Of a stretch of DNA of 64,000 nucleotides, positions 24,797 to 38,266 are shown piece by piece. The stretch covers positions 744,001 to 808,000 of the forward strand of contig NZ_UNOZ01000013.1 in assembly GCF_900536025.1 (NCBI RefSeq), read 5' to 3'. The notes under the pieces were generated by a model. The model did no database searches, was not told the DNA's origin, and saw nothing but the letters and a program-made list of their open reading frames with translations. Source of the stretch: Pseudomonas reidholzensis. Its GTDB lineage: Bacteria > Pseudomonadota > Gammaproteobacteria > Pseudomonadales > Pseudomonadaceae. Each line of letters opens with the position of its first letter. Position 1 is the first letter of the stretch. The position numbers and the translations under genes were made by a program.

Positions 24797-25291
24797 TCAG
24801 CGACGACGGAACAGCGGCAGCGGTTCGTCAGTGGCGGCCTGGTAGGTCACCGAGAAGTCCTTGAGGCCTTCGAGGGCGTCGGCCGGGTCTTTGTCGGCGC
24901 GGATGGCGAAGGCATCGAAACCGCAACGGGCCAGGTAGAACAGCTGGTCGCGGAGGATGTCGCCGATCGCGCGCAGTTCACCCTTGAACTGGTAGCGGTC
25001 ACGCAGCAGGCGCGCATTGGAGTAGTTGCGCCCGTCGGTGAAGGCCGGGAAGTTCAGGGCGATGACCTGGAAGTGGCCGACGTCGTCACCGATTTCTTCG
25101 GCTTCTTCGTCGCTGTCCAGCCACACCCCGAGGCCGCCGTCGCGGGCCTTGAGGGCGTGGGCGTGCTCGCGCCACAGGTGCAGCGGCACGATGTAGTCGT
25201 CGCAGTTGCTCAGCTCGTCAAGGGTGACTTCCTTGGGCAGCAGGTGCCAGGTTTCGTCGACGAGCTGGTTGTTCTTAATGATTCGCTGCAT
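24797..25291 (-). CDS. DUF934 protein, partner of sulfite reductase
   Basis: 164 residues from ATG 25291, which follows AAGGAG seven bases upstream. The start lies 17 bp inside the end of cysI, so the two are translationally coupled. DUF934 proteins are almost always next to the hemoprotein sulfite/nitrite reductase in Pseudomonas and are thought to help sulfite reduction, although the biochemical role is not firmly established. Recognisable family text includes LHLWREHAHAL, ALNFPAFTDGRNYSNARLLR and LRAIGDILRDQLFYLARCGFDAF. The open frame upstream of 25291 is only the cysI shadow. Confidence 0.9.
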   Translation of the reverse strand: MQRIIKNNQLVDETWHLLPKEVTLDELSNCDDYIVPLHLWREHAHALKARDGGLGVWLDSDEEAEEIGDDVGHFQVIALNFPAFTDGRNYSNARLLRDRYQFKGELRAIGDILRDQLFYLARCGFDAFAIRADKDPADALEGLKDFSVTYQAATDEPLPLFRRR

Positions 25292-26927
25292 AGACGCGCT
25301 CCTTGAAGGGGTCGATGCCGATACGCTGGTAGGTGTCGATGAACCGCTCGTCCTCGGTACGTTTTTCAACGTAGACGTTGATCAGCTTCTCGATCACATC
25401 GGCCATTTGCTCATAGGCGAACGACGGGCCGAGGATCTTGCCCAGGCTGGCGTCGCGCGCGGCGTTGCCGCCCAACGAGACCTGGTAGAACTCCTCACCC
25501 TTCTTGTCGACACCCAGGATGCCGATGTGGCCGACGTGGTGGTGACCACAGGCGTTCATGCAGCCGGAGATGTTCAGGTCCAGCTCGCCGATGTCGAACA
25601 GGTAGTCGAGGTCATCGAAGCGGCGCTGGATGGACTCGGCGATCGGGATCGACTTGGCGTTGGCCAGCGAGCAGTAATCGCCACCCGGGCAGCAGATGAT
25701 GTCGGTCAGCAGGCCGATGTTCGGCGTGGCGAAGCCTTGGTCGCGCAGTTCCTGCCACAGCGCGTGCAACTGACGCTGCTCGATGTCGGCGAGGATGATG
25801 TTCTGCTCGTGCGAGGTCCGCAGGAAGCCGAAGCTGTAGCGGTCGGCGAGGTCGGCGACGGCGTCCAGCTGCTTGTCGGTGAGGTCGCCAGGGGCGACAC
25901 CGGTGGGCTTCAGCGACAGGGTCACGGCCACATACCCAGGGCGCTTGTGGGCGCGGGTGTTGCGCGAACGCCAGCGGGCGAAACCGGGGAATTCCTGGTC
26001 CAGCTCGGTGTAGTCGACGTTGTCCAGGGCCAGGTAGGCCGGGTCGACGAAGTGGCGCGAGACACGCTCGATTTCCGCTTCGGTCAGGGTCGTGTTGCCG
26101 CCACGCAGGTGGGCCATCTCGGCCTCGACCTTCTCGGCGAACACTTGCGGGGTCAGGGCCTTGACCAGGATCTTGATCCGCGCCTTGTACTTGTTGTCAC
26201 GGCGACCGTAACGGTTGTACACGCGCAGGATGGCGTCGAGGTAGCTGATCAGGTCCTGCCACGGCAGGAACTCGTTGATGAACGCGCCGACCACCGGGGT
26301 ACGCCCCAGGCCACCACCGACCAGCACCCGGAAGCCCAGTTCGCCGGCTTCGTTGCGCACCGGCTCGAGGCCGATATCGTGCACTTCGATGGCGGCGCGG
26401 TCTTGCTCGGAGCCGTTGATGGCGATCTTGAACTTGCGCGGCAGGTAGGCGAATTCCGGGTGGAAGGTGGTCCACTGGCGGACGATCTCGCACCACGGGC
26501 GCGGGTCGATCAGCTCATCGGCGGCGACGCCGGCGAACTGGTCGGTGGTGGTGTTGCGCAGGCAGTTGCCGCTGGTCTGGATCGCGTGCATCTGCACGGT
26601 GGCCAGTTCAGCCAGAATCTCTGGGATGTCTTCCAGCGCCGGCCAGTTGTACTGCACGTTCTGGCGGGTACTGATGTGCGCGTAACCCTTGTCGTAGTCG
26701 CGGGCGATCTTCGCCAGCAGGCGGACCTGAGTCGAGTTGAGCTGGCCGTAAGGCACGGCGACGCGCAGCATCGGTGCGAAACGTTGGATATAAAGGCCGT
26801 TCTGCAGGCGCAGAGGGCGGAATTCTTCTTCGCTCAGCTCACCGGCCAGGTAGCGGCGGGTCTGATCACGGAACTGCTTGACGCGGTCCTCGATGATCCG
26901 CTGATCGTACTCGTCGTATACGTACAT
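25275..26927 (-). CDS. cysI: Sulfite reductase hemoprotein (siroheme/4Fe-4S)
   Basis: 550 residues, cytoplasmic; reduces sulfite to sulfide for cysteine synthesis. Siroheme and iron-sulfur ligands are visible as Cys413 and Cys419 (CCPGGDYC) and Cys456 and Cys460 (SGCMNACGHH). N-terminal signatures include HISTRQNVQYNWP, with TSGNCLRNTTTDQ following. It forms an operon with the downstream DUF934 gene. A divergent promoter region separates it from an orphan binding protein. No flavoprotein CysJ is encoded nearby, as is usual in Pseudomonas, where ferredoxin or another reductase is thought to supply electrons. Confidence 0.95.
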   Translation of the reverse strand: MYVYDEYDQRIIEDRVKQFRDQTRRYLAGELSEEEFRPLRLQNGLYIQRFAPMLRVAVPYGQLNSTQVRLLAKIARDYDKGYAHISTRQNVQYNWPALEDIPEILAELATVQMHAIQTSGNCLRNTTTDQFAGVAADELIDPRPWCEIVRQWTTFHPEFAYLPRKFKIAINGSEQDRAAIEVHDIGLEPVRNEAGELGFRVLVGGGLGRTPVVGAFINEFLPWQDLISYLDAILRVYNRYGRRDNKYKARIKILVKALTPQVFAEKVEAEMAHLRGGNTTLTEAEIERVSRHFVDPAYLALDNVDYTELDQEFPGFARWRSRNTRAHKRPGYVAVTLSLKPTGVAPGDLTDKQLDAVADLADRYSFGFLRTSHEQNIILADIEQRQLHALWQELRDQGFATPNIGLLTDIICCPGGDYCSLANAKSIPIAESIQRRFDDLDYLFDIGELDLNISGCMNACGHHHVGHIGILGVDKKGEEFYQVSLGGNAARDASLGKILGPSFAYEQMADVIEKLINVYVEKRTEDERFIDTYQRIGIDPFKERVYAANH

Positions 26928-27141
26928 AAAAGTCCTGTCTCAGGCTGCATGCAGCTAATCGCGCGCACGGCCGCGCACTCCCGTTCGGAGCCGGGGAACG
27001 ATATCAGGTTGTATTTATGCGCTAAAGTGATGTTTTTGCATATGAAAAGAACCAAATGGACTAAGTGAGACTGACTGGCATTTATTCGCCTTATGGGGCG
27101 TGCGGTTATACTCGGTGGTTTGCCTTGGCGAGATCGACTCG
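26928..27141. promoter_or_regulatory. Divergent promoter region, cysI / orphan binding protein
   Basis: An AT-rich stretch (27001-27060) holds TTTTGCATAT at 27034-27043, the same 10-mer as in front of the sulfonate-type binding proteins (8965). TATACT at 27107-27112 is a plausible -10 for the plus-strand gene. A CysB-type activator would be expected for cysI, but no defined consensus can be asserted. Confidence 0.5.
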
Positions 27142-28230
27142 ATGCTCAACGTGCTGTTGCGAACCCTGGGCCAGGGCTTGTGCCTGAGCCTGTCGCTGGT
27201 TGCCGGTGCGCAGGCGGCGTCGGTGGTGTTTCTCAACCCGGGCTCGGCCAGCGAAAACTTCTGGGCCAACTATTCGCGGGTCATGCAGGCGGCGGCAACG
27301 GACCTGGGCCTGGACTTGCGCGTCGAGTACAGCGAGCGCAGCGCCGAACGCGCCCTGCGTCAGGCGCGTGCGGTGCTCGACGGCCCGCAGCGGCCAGACT
27401 ACCTGGTGCTGGTCAACGAGCAGTACGTGGCCCCCGAGATCATCCGCCTGTCGCGGGGCAAGGGGGTCAAGCTGTTCATGGTCAACAACGGCCTGACTCC
27501 GGCGCAGACCAGCAGTATCCAGGCGCAACCCGGCAAGTACGCGCCCGTGCTGGGCACCCTGACCGCCAACGACGAGGAGGCCGGTTACCGCATGCTGCGC
27601 GAGATGGCCGCCTTGCTGCCACGCTCGAACGAGCCGGTCGACCTGGTGGCGTTTGCCGGGGTCAGGATCACGCCGTCCTCGCAGCTGCGCGAAAACGGCA
27701 TGCGCCGCGCGCTTGCCGATCTGCCGCAGGTGCGTTTGCGCCAGGTGGTGTACGGCGGCTGGAGTCGCGAGCGCGCGTATGAGCAGGCGCAGCTGCTGCT
27801 GGAGCGCTACCCGCAGGTGCAGCTGGTCTGGTCGGCCAACGACGAAATGGCCTTTGGCGCCATGCAGGCGTTCGAGGAGGCCGGGCGCAAGCCCGGTGTC
27901 GATGCCATTTTCAGCGCGGTCAACAGCTCACCCGAGGCGCTGCGTGCGCGCATCGAGGGGCGCCTGGGGGTGTTGATGGGCGGTCACTTCACGGTTGCGG
28001 GGTGGGCCATGGTGATGCTCCGCGACGATGCCCGGGGCTTGCCGATCAACCCGGACGGTCGCAGCGAGTACAGCCTGCCGGTGCTGAAGTCGGTCGACCC
28101 GGCCATGGCACGGCGCTGGCTCAAGCTGCAGCCGAAGGGCGGCTATGGCATCGACTTCAAGCGTTACAGTGCCGAGGGGCGCGCAGCCGATTACCGATAC
28201 CCGTTTCTGACGTCACCGGTCGACTATTGA
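27142..28230 (+). CDS. Orphan periplasmic sugar-type binding protein (ABC/LacI fold)
   Basis: 362 residues from ATG 27142, which opens a signal peptide (MLNVLLRTLGQGLCLSLSLVAGAQA). The fold is a type I periplasmic binding protein: VVFLNPGSASENFWANYSRVMQ at the start, VNEQYVAPEIIRLSRGKGVKLFMVNN and QLVWSANDEMAFGAMQAFEEAG (the ND motif typical of sugar-binding receptors). No permease or ATPase gene follows, so it may act as a sensor, for example feeding a membrane kinase or cyclase elsewhere, rather than in transport. It is divergent from cysI. The ligand is unknown. Confidence 0.8.
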   Translation: MLNVLLRTLGQGLCLSLSLVAGAQAASVVFLNPGSASENFWANYSRVMQAAATDLGLDLRVEYSERSAERALRQARAVLDGPQRPDYLVLVNEQYVAPEIIRLSRGKGVKLFMVNNGLTPAQTSSIQAQPGKYAPVLGTLTANDEEAGYRMLREMAALLPRSNEPVDLVAFAGVRITPSSQLRENGMRRALADLPQVRLRQVVYGGWSRERAYEQAQLLLERYPQVQLVWSANDEMAFGAMQAFEEAGRKPGVDAIFSAVNSSPEALRARIEGRLGVLMGGHFTVAGWAMVMLRDDARGLPINPDGRSEYSLPVLKSVDPAMARRWLKLQPKGGYGIDFKRYSAEGRAADYRYPFLTSPVDY

Positions 28231-28315
28231 AAGACCCTGCTTGAGGGAAGGGCATTGCTGGACTTAACTGCTGGTGGTGAAGTGCATTCCCATAATCACT
28301 ACAAGAGGCAATGCA

Positions 28316-28429
28316 ATGGGTAATTCCACCAAGCTCCGCAAGCCTGACAGCAGTGTCGATGCCTGGGCGATCCTGTGCCTGATCGTGCTGGTCGTAGTCA
28401 CCGCCGTGTATTGGGTCAGCCACCAGTAA
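28316..28429 (+). CDS. 37-residue single-span membrane protein
   Basis: ATG 28316 follows an AAGAGG site seven bases upstream. The product has a charged N-terminus (MGNSTKLRKPDSSVDAW) and one strongly hydrophobic segment (AILCLIVLVVVTAVYWV), ending SHQ. This looks like a genuine small inner-membrane protein, N-terminus inside by the positive-inside rule. It lies 85 bp after the orphan binding-protein gene on the same strand. No known family is recognised. Confidence 0.6.
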   Translation: MGNSTKLRKPDSSVDAWAILCLIVLVVVTAVYWVSHQ

Positions 28430-28503
28430 CGCATTAAAAAATTCAGACCGTGAATGAAACCTGAGCCGCCCGTGGAAGGGGACTTCCATGGGCGGCGTGC
28501 GTT

Positions 28504-28722
28504 TCAGCGGGCAGTGAGGTGCACGGCCAGCTGCACCAGGCCGATCAGCACGAAGATGAAGATCAGGGTGAACAGCGCGCCCAGGGCGATGAAGTGGCTG
28601 GCCTTGCCATGGTTGAAGTCGCGCGCGCGGTTCTTGCCGCTCTGCACGCCCAAGGCCGCGGCGAGGATGCTGTGCAGCATTTGCCAGAAGGTCGGCGGTT
28701 TGCCTTCGCTGGGGTCGTCCAT
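28504..28722 (-). CDS. DUF2970 small membrane protein
   Basis: 72 residues from ATG 28722. The N-terminal PPTFWQMLHSILAAALGVQSGKNRARDF is the conserved DUF2970 motif, followed by one membrane segment (HFIALGALFTLIFIFVLIGL). Function is unknown for the family. It lies between metH and the small plus-strand membrane protein, 182 bp downstream of metH, with a REP pair between. Confidence 0.85.
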   Translation of the reverse strand: MDDPSEGKPPTFWQMLHSILAAALGVQSGKNRARDFNHGKASHFIALGALFTLIFIFVLIGLVQLAVHLTAR

Positions 28723-28777
28723 GAGGGGCTCCTGAAAAGGTTCAGAGGCAATCAGGGACAGTGTAGACCTTCAGGTT

Positions 28778-28898
28778 TTGGGGCTGCTTTGCAGCCCATC
28801 GCAGGCAAGCCAGCTCCTACCGCGTTCGCGCGGAACCTGTAGGAGCGGCGGTGCGGCGATCCGACTTGCCCGCGATGGGCCGCGCAACGCGGCCCCAA
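28778..28898. repeat. REP pair with an asymmetric right arm
   Basis: Left arm 28778-28820, right arm 28839-28898. The right arm carries extra bases (CGGTGCGGCGATCCGA, about 28849-28864) inside the core, so it is not fully complementary. It lies at the 3' end of metH. Confidence 0.85.
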
Positions 28899-28904
28899 TT
28901 CCAC

Positions 28905-32612
<3,708 letters not shown>

Positions 32613-32774
32613 AGGACTACCTGGTCGGGCGAATAACAGAAGGTGCGGAATAATAGCAAAGCTGCGCGGATTTTAGGCATGCCCAGCTTTTGCATGAATT
32701 TCTCTCATGTTCACGCACCCCGCGACCCGGTAGTCAACCGTGATGGCAACCCTTCAATCCAGGACATTCTGCAC

Positions 32775-35084
32775 ATGCTGCATCGCTGTTTACTTGCCAT
32801 GGCCGGCACCCTTGCCCTGATGATCAGTGGCATGGCACTGGGGCAAGCCGCGCAATCGAGCCCGGCCATTTCCTACACGCGGGACATCCAGCCGATCTTT
32901 ACCGCCAAGTGCGTGGCCTGCCACGCCTGCAACGACGCGGCCTGCCAGCTCAACCTGGGCAGCGCCGAGGGCGCCCAGCGCGGCGCCTCCAAGGTGCCGG
33001 TGTACCAGGGCGACCGTAGCAAGGCAGTGCCTACCACGCGGCTGTTCTACGATGCCCACAGCGAGCAGGCCTGGCGCAAGCAGGGCTTCTATTCGGTGCT
33101 CGACGGCCAGGGCAGCCAGGCGGCCCTGATGGCGCGCATGCTCGAACTCGGCCACAAGACCCCGCTGACGCCCAATGCCAAGCTGCCGGATGACATCGTG
33201 CTGGGGCTCAACCGCAACAACATGTGCCCGCTGCCGCACGAGTTCGACGCCTATGCCGGCGCCCATCCCAAGGAGGGCATGCCGCTGGCGGTCACCGGCC
33301 TCACCGACCTGGAATACCAGACCCTGCAGCGCTGGCTGGCGGCTGGTGCCCCGGTCGAGGTGCAGCCGCTGCAGCCGAGCACGGCCGAAGCGCAGCAGAT
33401 CGCCGAATGGGAAGCGCTGCTCAACCGCCCCGGCTCCAGCGAAGCGCTGATCGGCCGCTGGTTGTACGAGCACCTGTTCCTGGCCCATGTCCACTTCGTC
33501 GGCGGTGAGCCGGGGCACTTCTTCCAGTGGGTGCGCTCGCGCACGCCAAGCGGCCAGCCGGTCGACCTGATCGCCACGCGCCGGCCCAACGACCCGCCGG
33601 GCACCGACTTCTATTACCGGCTGATGCCGGTGCAGGGCGTGATCGTCCACAAGACCCACATCACCTACCCGATGGGGCCGCAGAAGCTCAAGCGGGTCAA
33701 GCAGCTGTTCTACAGCGGCGACTGGCATGCCACCTCGCTGCCCGGCTACGGCCCACGCCACCGGGCCAACCCGTTCGAGACCTTCGAGGCGATCCCGGCA
33801 GTGGCCCGTTACCAGTTCATGCTGGATAACGCCGAGTACTTCGTGCGCACCTTCATCCGTGGCCCGGTGTGCCGTGGGCAGATCGCCACCGATGTGATCC
33901 GCGACAACTTCTGGGCGCTGTTCCAGGAACCGGCCCATGACCGCTACGTCACCGACGCCACCTACCGCGGCGCGGCCACGCCGTTGCTGGCGATGCCGGG
34001 GCAGATCGACGACGTCGGCAGCGTGCTGAGCCTGTGGCACGCCTACCGCGACAAGCGCAACGCCTACGAGAAGCTGCGCCGCGAGGCCTATGCCGAGATG
34101 CCGGCGCCGAGCTGGTCGAGCCTGTGGGCGGGCAATGACAATGCCTTGCTGAGCATCTTCCGCCACTTCGACAGCGCCACGGTGAGCAAGGGCCTGATCG
34201 GCGATGTACCGCTGACCACCTGGCTGTTCGACTACCCCTTGCTGGAGCGCACCTACTACCAGCTGGCGGTCAACTTCGATGTGTTCGGCAACGTCTCGCA
34301 CCAGTTGCAGACGCGCCTGTACTTCGACCTGATCCGCAATGGTGCCGAGGTCAACTTCCTCCGGCTGATGCCCGCCGACCAGCGCGGTGAGATCCTCAGC
34401 GACTGGTACCAGAACAGCGGCAAGGTGAAGATGTGGCTCGACTACGAAGACATCGACACCGATACCCCGAGCGGGCTCACGCTGGACGAGCGCGACCCCA
34501 AGCGCGACTTCGGCTTGAAGCTGCTGCAGCGCACTGCCAGCCTGAATGCCACGCCCGACCCGATCAACCGCTGCCGCGGCGCCTACTGCTCGCGGCCGCA
34601 GATGAGCGCCCAGTTCCGCGATGTCGAGCAGAGCCTCAGCCGCCTGGTCTCGCGTCCTGCGGCCGGCTTGAAGGTGATCGGCCAGCTGCCCGAGGCGACG
34701 ATGCTGCGCATCGAAGGGCAGGGCGGCCAACGTCAGGTCTACAGCCTGCTGCGCAACCGCGCGCACAGCAACGTCGCGTTCCTCACCGGCGAGGCCTACC
34801 GCTACCAGCCGGGGCTGGACACCCTGACCCTGTACCCGGGCGTGCTCAGCAGTTACCCCAACTTCATCTTCAACATCCCGGCCAGCGATGTGCCGGAGTG
34901 GGTCGAGGACATGGAGGCGGCGCGGGATGACCCGGCGAAGTTCGAGCGCATCGTCATGCGCTGGGGCGTGCGCCGCAGCCACCCGGAGTTCTGGCGCTAC
35001 TTCCATGACCTGACGAGCTTTATCCAGGAGACCGATCCGCTGGAGGCCGGCGTGCTCGACATGAACCGCTACGAGAACCTCTGA
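32775..35084 (+). CDS. cti: Fatty acid cis/trans isomerase
   Basis: 769 residues from ATG 32775 (MLHRCLLAMAGTLALM), which starts a signal peptide; the longer open frame from 32643 would hide it. The periplasmic cytochrome-c-type heme motif CVACH is at residues 46-50, as known for Pseudomonas Cti. The enzyme converts cis- to trans-unsaturated fatty acids in membrane lipids as a rapid response to solvents and heat. The location beside metH is the arrangement known from P. putida. Length matches the characterised enzyme (about 766). Regulation in P. putida is mainly constitutive. Confidence 0.95.
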   Translation: MLHRCLLAMAGTLALMISGMALGQAAQSSPAISYTRDIQPIFTAKCVACHACNDAACQLNLGSAEGAQRGASKVPVYQGDRSKAVPTTRLFYDAHSEQAWRKQGFYSVLDGQGSQAALMARMLELGHKTPLTPNAKLPDDIVLGLNRNNMCPLPHEFDAYAGAHPKEGMPLAVTGLTDLEYQTLQRWLAAGAPVEVQPLQPSTAEAQQIAEWEALLNRPGSSEALIGRWLYEHLFLAHVHFVGGEPGHFFQWVRSRTPSGQPVDLIATRRPNDPPGTDFYYRLMPVQGVIVHKTHITYPMGPQKLKRVKQLFYSGDWHATSLPGYGPRHRANPFETFEAIPAVARYQFMLDNAEYFVRTFIRGPVCRGQIATDVIRDNFWALFQEPAHDRYVTDATYRGAATPLLAMPGQIDDVGSVLSLWHAYRDKRNAYEKLRREAYAEMPAPSWSSLWAGNDNALLSIFRHFDSATVSKGLIGDVPLTTWLFDYPLLERTYYQLAVNFDVFGNVSHQLQTRLYFDLIRNGAEVNFLRLMPADQRGEILSDWYQNSGKVKMWLDYEDIDTDTPSGLTLDERDPKRDFGLKLLQRTASLNATPDPINRCRGAYCSRPQMSAQFRDVEQSLSRLVSRPAAGLKVIGQLPEATMLRIEGQGGQRQVYSLLRNRAHSNVAFLTGEAYRYQPGLDTLTLYPGVLSSYPNFIFNIPASDVPEWVEDMEAARDDPAKFERIVMRWGVRRSHPEFWRYFHDLTSFIQETDPLEAGVLDMNRYENL

Positions 35085-35211
35085 GATGACCGCCGGGAAG
35101 ATCACCTGATCTTTCCTGGCATCCTGCGGTCCGACTGACTGAGTGGTCCCGGCTATCGCCATCGCGGTGTGTCGCCGGGGCCTGAATGCACCAGGACAAG
35201 CAGGGCATTGC

Positions 35212-36246
35212 ATGCTGTATTCGCTTCAGGCACTTCGGGCGTTCGCCGCCTGGGTGGTGGTCTGCCACCACTTCATGCAGATTTTCTTCGACTTCCACGC
35301 CACCGGCCCGGTCGGCCAACTGCTCGCCGATCGCGGCGCGGTCGGGGTGGATATCTTCTTCGTCATCAGCGGGCTGGTGATCTACCTGTCGACCCGCGAC
35401 AAAGACATCGTCCCCAGCCAGTTCCTGCTCAACCGCGCACTGCGGATCATCCCCGCGTACTGGTTCTACACCGTGCTGATGGCGCTGCTGCTGTTGGCGG
35501 CCAGCCGCTGGATGCCGCACCAGGTGTTCGACTGGCAGCACCTGCTGCTGTCGTTGTTGTTCATCCCGGCGGAAAACCCCGGTGGCTATGGTCTGTACCC
35601 GACGCTGAACGTCGGCTGGACACTCAACTTCGAGATGTTCTTCTACCTGCTGTTCGGCCTGGCCTTCCTGGTGCGTCAGCGCCACCACCTGCTGCTGGTG
35701 ACCGCCGCATTGCTGCTGGTCAGCGAGGTGCTGGGCCGGCTCGGGCTGCTCAGCCGCTTCTACAACAACGACATCATCTACGAGTTCCTGCTGGGCATCG
35801 GCCTGGGCGTGCTGTACCACCGCGGCCTGGTGCGCGAAGGGCTGTGGCTGCCGCTGGCGCTGCTGGGCCTGGCGGGCTTTGCCCTGTATCACCTGGACGC
35901 CTCGCAGCGCCTGCTGCACTGGGGGCTGCCGAGTGCGCTGGTGGTGCTCGCGTTCATTTCGCTGGAGCCGTATTTCCGCGGCAACCAACTGCTCAAGTCG
36001 CTCGGCGACTGCTCGTATTCGGTGTACCTGATCCACGTGCTGGTGCTGTATGCCGGCTGGTTCGTCAGCCAGCGCTTCAACCTCAACCCGTACCTGGTGT
36101 TCGCCTTCTGCGTGCCGTCCATTGGACTTATGTCGTGGCTCAGCTACCAGTGGCTGGAACGCGGCCTGTACCAGCGCATGCAGGCCTGGTTCGCCGCACG
36201 TTCGGCGCAGGAAGCGCCGCTGGCGCTTTCCCGAGTCAAATGCTAG
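35212..36246 (+). CDS. Acyltransferase family 3 membrane protein
   Basis: 344 residues from ATG 35212 (MLYSLQALRAFAAWVVVCHH). The family 3 hallmark is the N-terminal LQALRAFAAWVVVCHHF with the catalytic-type histidine, followed by GAVGVDIFFVISGLVIYLSTR. About ten hydrophobic segments follow. Such enzymes O-acylate polysaccharides, lipids or peptides in the envelope; the acceptor cannot be read from sequence. It lies 127 bp downstream of cti on the same strand and before nfuA. A link to membrane or surface stress with cti is only positional. Confidence 0.85.
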   Translation: MLYSLQALRAFAAWVVVCHHFMQIFFDFHATGPVGQLLADRGAVGVDIFFVISGLVIYLSTRDKDIVPSQFLLNRALRIIPAYWFYTVLMALLLLAASRWMPHQVFDWQHLLLSLLFIPAENPGGYGLYPTLNVGWTLNFEMFFYLLFGLAFLVRQRHHLLLVTAALLLVSEVLGRLGLLSRFYNNDIIYEFLLGIGLGVLYHRGLVREGLWLPLALLGLAGFALYHLDASQRLLHWGLPSALVVLAFISLEPYFRGNQLLKSLGDCSYSVYLIHVLVLYAGWFVSQRFNLNPYLVFAFCVPSIGLMSWLSYQWLERGLYQRMQAWFAARSAQEAPLALSRVKC

Positions 36247-36295
36247 GACTTTGTTCAGGGCCTGGGTTGGCGTACACTTGCCGGCAAGTCTGTGA

Positions 36296-36889
<594 letters not shown>

Positions 36890-36907
36890 CAGAGTAGGGT
36901 TCGATTC

Positions 36908-36967
36908 GGCCTCATCGCGGGCAAGCCCGCTCCTACCTGTAGGAGCGGGCTTGCCCGCGATGAGGCC
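36908..36967. repeat. Compact REP pair
   Basis: GGCCTCATCGCGGGCAAGCC... and its inverted copy are separated by only 1-2 bases (arms 36908-36936 and 36938-36967). It lies 19 bp beyond the nfuA stop and may double as its terminator. Confidence 0.9.
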
Positions 36968-37155
36968 CGCGTCTAGCAACAATCTGTTACTGATTCAACC
37001 CCCGCGACAACAGGTCGCAGCCGCGGAATTCAAGGCCTGCAGCCCCATCACCCGCTTCGTCGGGTAGAACACCATCAGGTGTCGTGCCAGAATGCCCCGG
37101 ATTTTTTGACCGGCCCTGCCCAGGGGCTGGCACCTTTCCTGTAAAGGATGGTTCC

Positions 37156-37761
37156 ATGAATGATCTGTTGACCCGGCGCGCGGTTGTCGCCGGGATGGGC
37201 GTACTCGGTCTTGGCTTGCTGGCAGGTTGCAACCCGGCCCGCGGGCTTGATTTCAAGTACGGCAAGAACATGAGCAACGAGATCCTCGGGCGTTCTTTCC
37301 GCCTCAAGGACACGCAAGGCAACGTGCGTACCCTGTCGAGCTTCTACGGCACGATGCCGATGATCTTCTTCGGTTTCACCCAGTGCCCGGCGGTCTGCCC
37401 GACCACCCTGGCGCGTGCGGCGCAGATCAAGAAGCTGATGGGCCGCGATGCCGGCTTCCTGCAGGTGGTGTTCATCACCCTGGACCCCCAGCGCGACACC
37501 CCCGAAGTGCTCGACGCCTACGTCAAGGCGTTCGACCCCTCGTTCACCGCGCTGACCGGCACCCCCGAGGAAATCGCCGCGGTGGCCAAGGAGTTCAAGG
37601 TGTTCTACGAGAAGGTGCCCGCGGGTGATACCTACACCATCTCGCACTCGTCCACCAGTTACGTCTACGACTCGCGCAGCACCCTGCGCCTGAGCCTGGG
37701 GCACTCCTTGAACGCCAAGGAATGCACAGAGGACCTGCTCACCCTGATGGAGATCTGCTAA
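37156..37761 (+). CDS. SCO1/SenC copper-binding lipoprotein
   Basis: 201 residues from ATG 37156, which follows AAAGGATGG. The lipobox is LLAGC with Cys25. The thioredoxin fold carries the copper ligands Cys77 and Cys81 (FTQCPAVCPTT) and His164 (ISHSSTSY). SCO proteins deliver copper to the CuA site of cytochrome c oxidase, or act as redox sensors. The stop codon overlaps the start of the downstream PCuAC gene by one base (TAATG), so the two act as a copper-insertion pair in the periplasm. Confidence 0.93.
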   Translation: MNDLLTRRAVVAGMGVLGLGLLAGCNPARGLDFKYGKNMSNEILGRSFRLKDTQGNVRTLSSFYGTMPMIFFGFTQCPAVCPTTLARAAQIKKLMGRDAGFLQVVFITLDPQRDTPEVLDAYVKAFDPSFTALTGTPEEIAAVAKEFKVFYEKVPAGDTYTISHSSTSYVYDSRSTLRLSLGHSLNAKECTEDLLTLMEIC

Positions 37762-38246
37762 TGGCAATTTCGTTGCAACCGCTCAAGCGCGGCCTGGCCG
37801 CCGTGGCCCTGCTGGGCATGGCCCTGCCGGCCCTGGCCGACACCACCGTGAGCGACGCCTGGGTGCGCGCCAGCGTGCCGCACCAGCAGGCCACGGGTGC
37901 CTTCATGGTGCTGACCGCGAGCACCGACAGCAAGCTGGTCGGCGTTGCCTCGCCGGTGGCCAAGACCGTCCAGGTGCATGAAATGACCATGAACGGCGAC
38001 GTCATGGGCATGCGTGAGGTCAACGCGGTCGAGTTGCCGGCGGGCAAGCCGGTGAGCCTGGATCCGAATGGCCTGCACGTCATGCTCATGGGGCTGCACG
38101 ATCAGGTCAAGGAGGGCACCCAGGTGCCGCTGACCCTGACCATCGAAGACGCCAAGGGCGTCAAGCAGACCCTCGAGGTGCAGGCGCCGGTCAAGCCGCT
38201 GACGGCCGAAGCCGGTGCAGGGCATGACCACGCTCACATGCACTGA
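37761..38246 (+). CDS. PCuAC-type periplasmic copper chaperone
   Basis: 161 residues with signal peptide (cleavage near ALPALAD). The copper motif H-(x)10-M-(x)21-H-x-M is exact: His73, Met84, His106 and Met108. The C-terminal tail HDHAHMH adds further metal ligands. PCuAC hands Cu(I) to SCO proteins and CuA sites, and the SCO gene is fused to it translationally by a one-base overlap. A strong hairpin ends the operon (38267-38321). Confidence 0.93.
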   Translation: MAISLQPLKRGLAAVALLGMALPALADTTVSDAWVRASVPHQQATGAFMVLTASTDSKLVGVASPVAKTVQVHEMTMNGDVMGMREVNAVELPAGKPVSLDPNGLHVMLMGLHDQVKEGTQVPLTLTIEDAKGVKQTLEVQAPVKPLTAEAGAGHDHAHMH

Positions 38247-38266
38247 CAGCCAGCGCTGAGCTGTAC

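Noticed and set aside
32613..32774. Riboswitch (SAH, SAM or cobalamin) in front of metH
   Set aside because: The likely metH -10 (32650-32655) leaves a leader of about 35 bases, too short for these switches, and no conserved core is visible.
32790..35213. An 807-codon minus-strand open frame across cti
   Set aside because: Antisense to cti, with no motifs and a composition typical of antisense frames.
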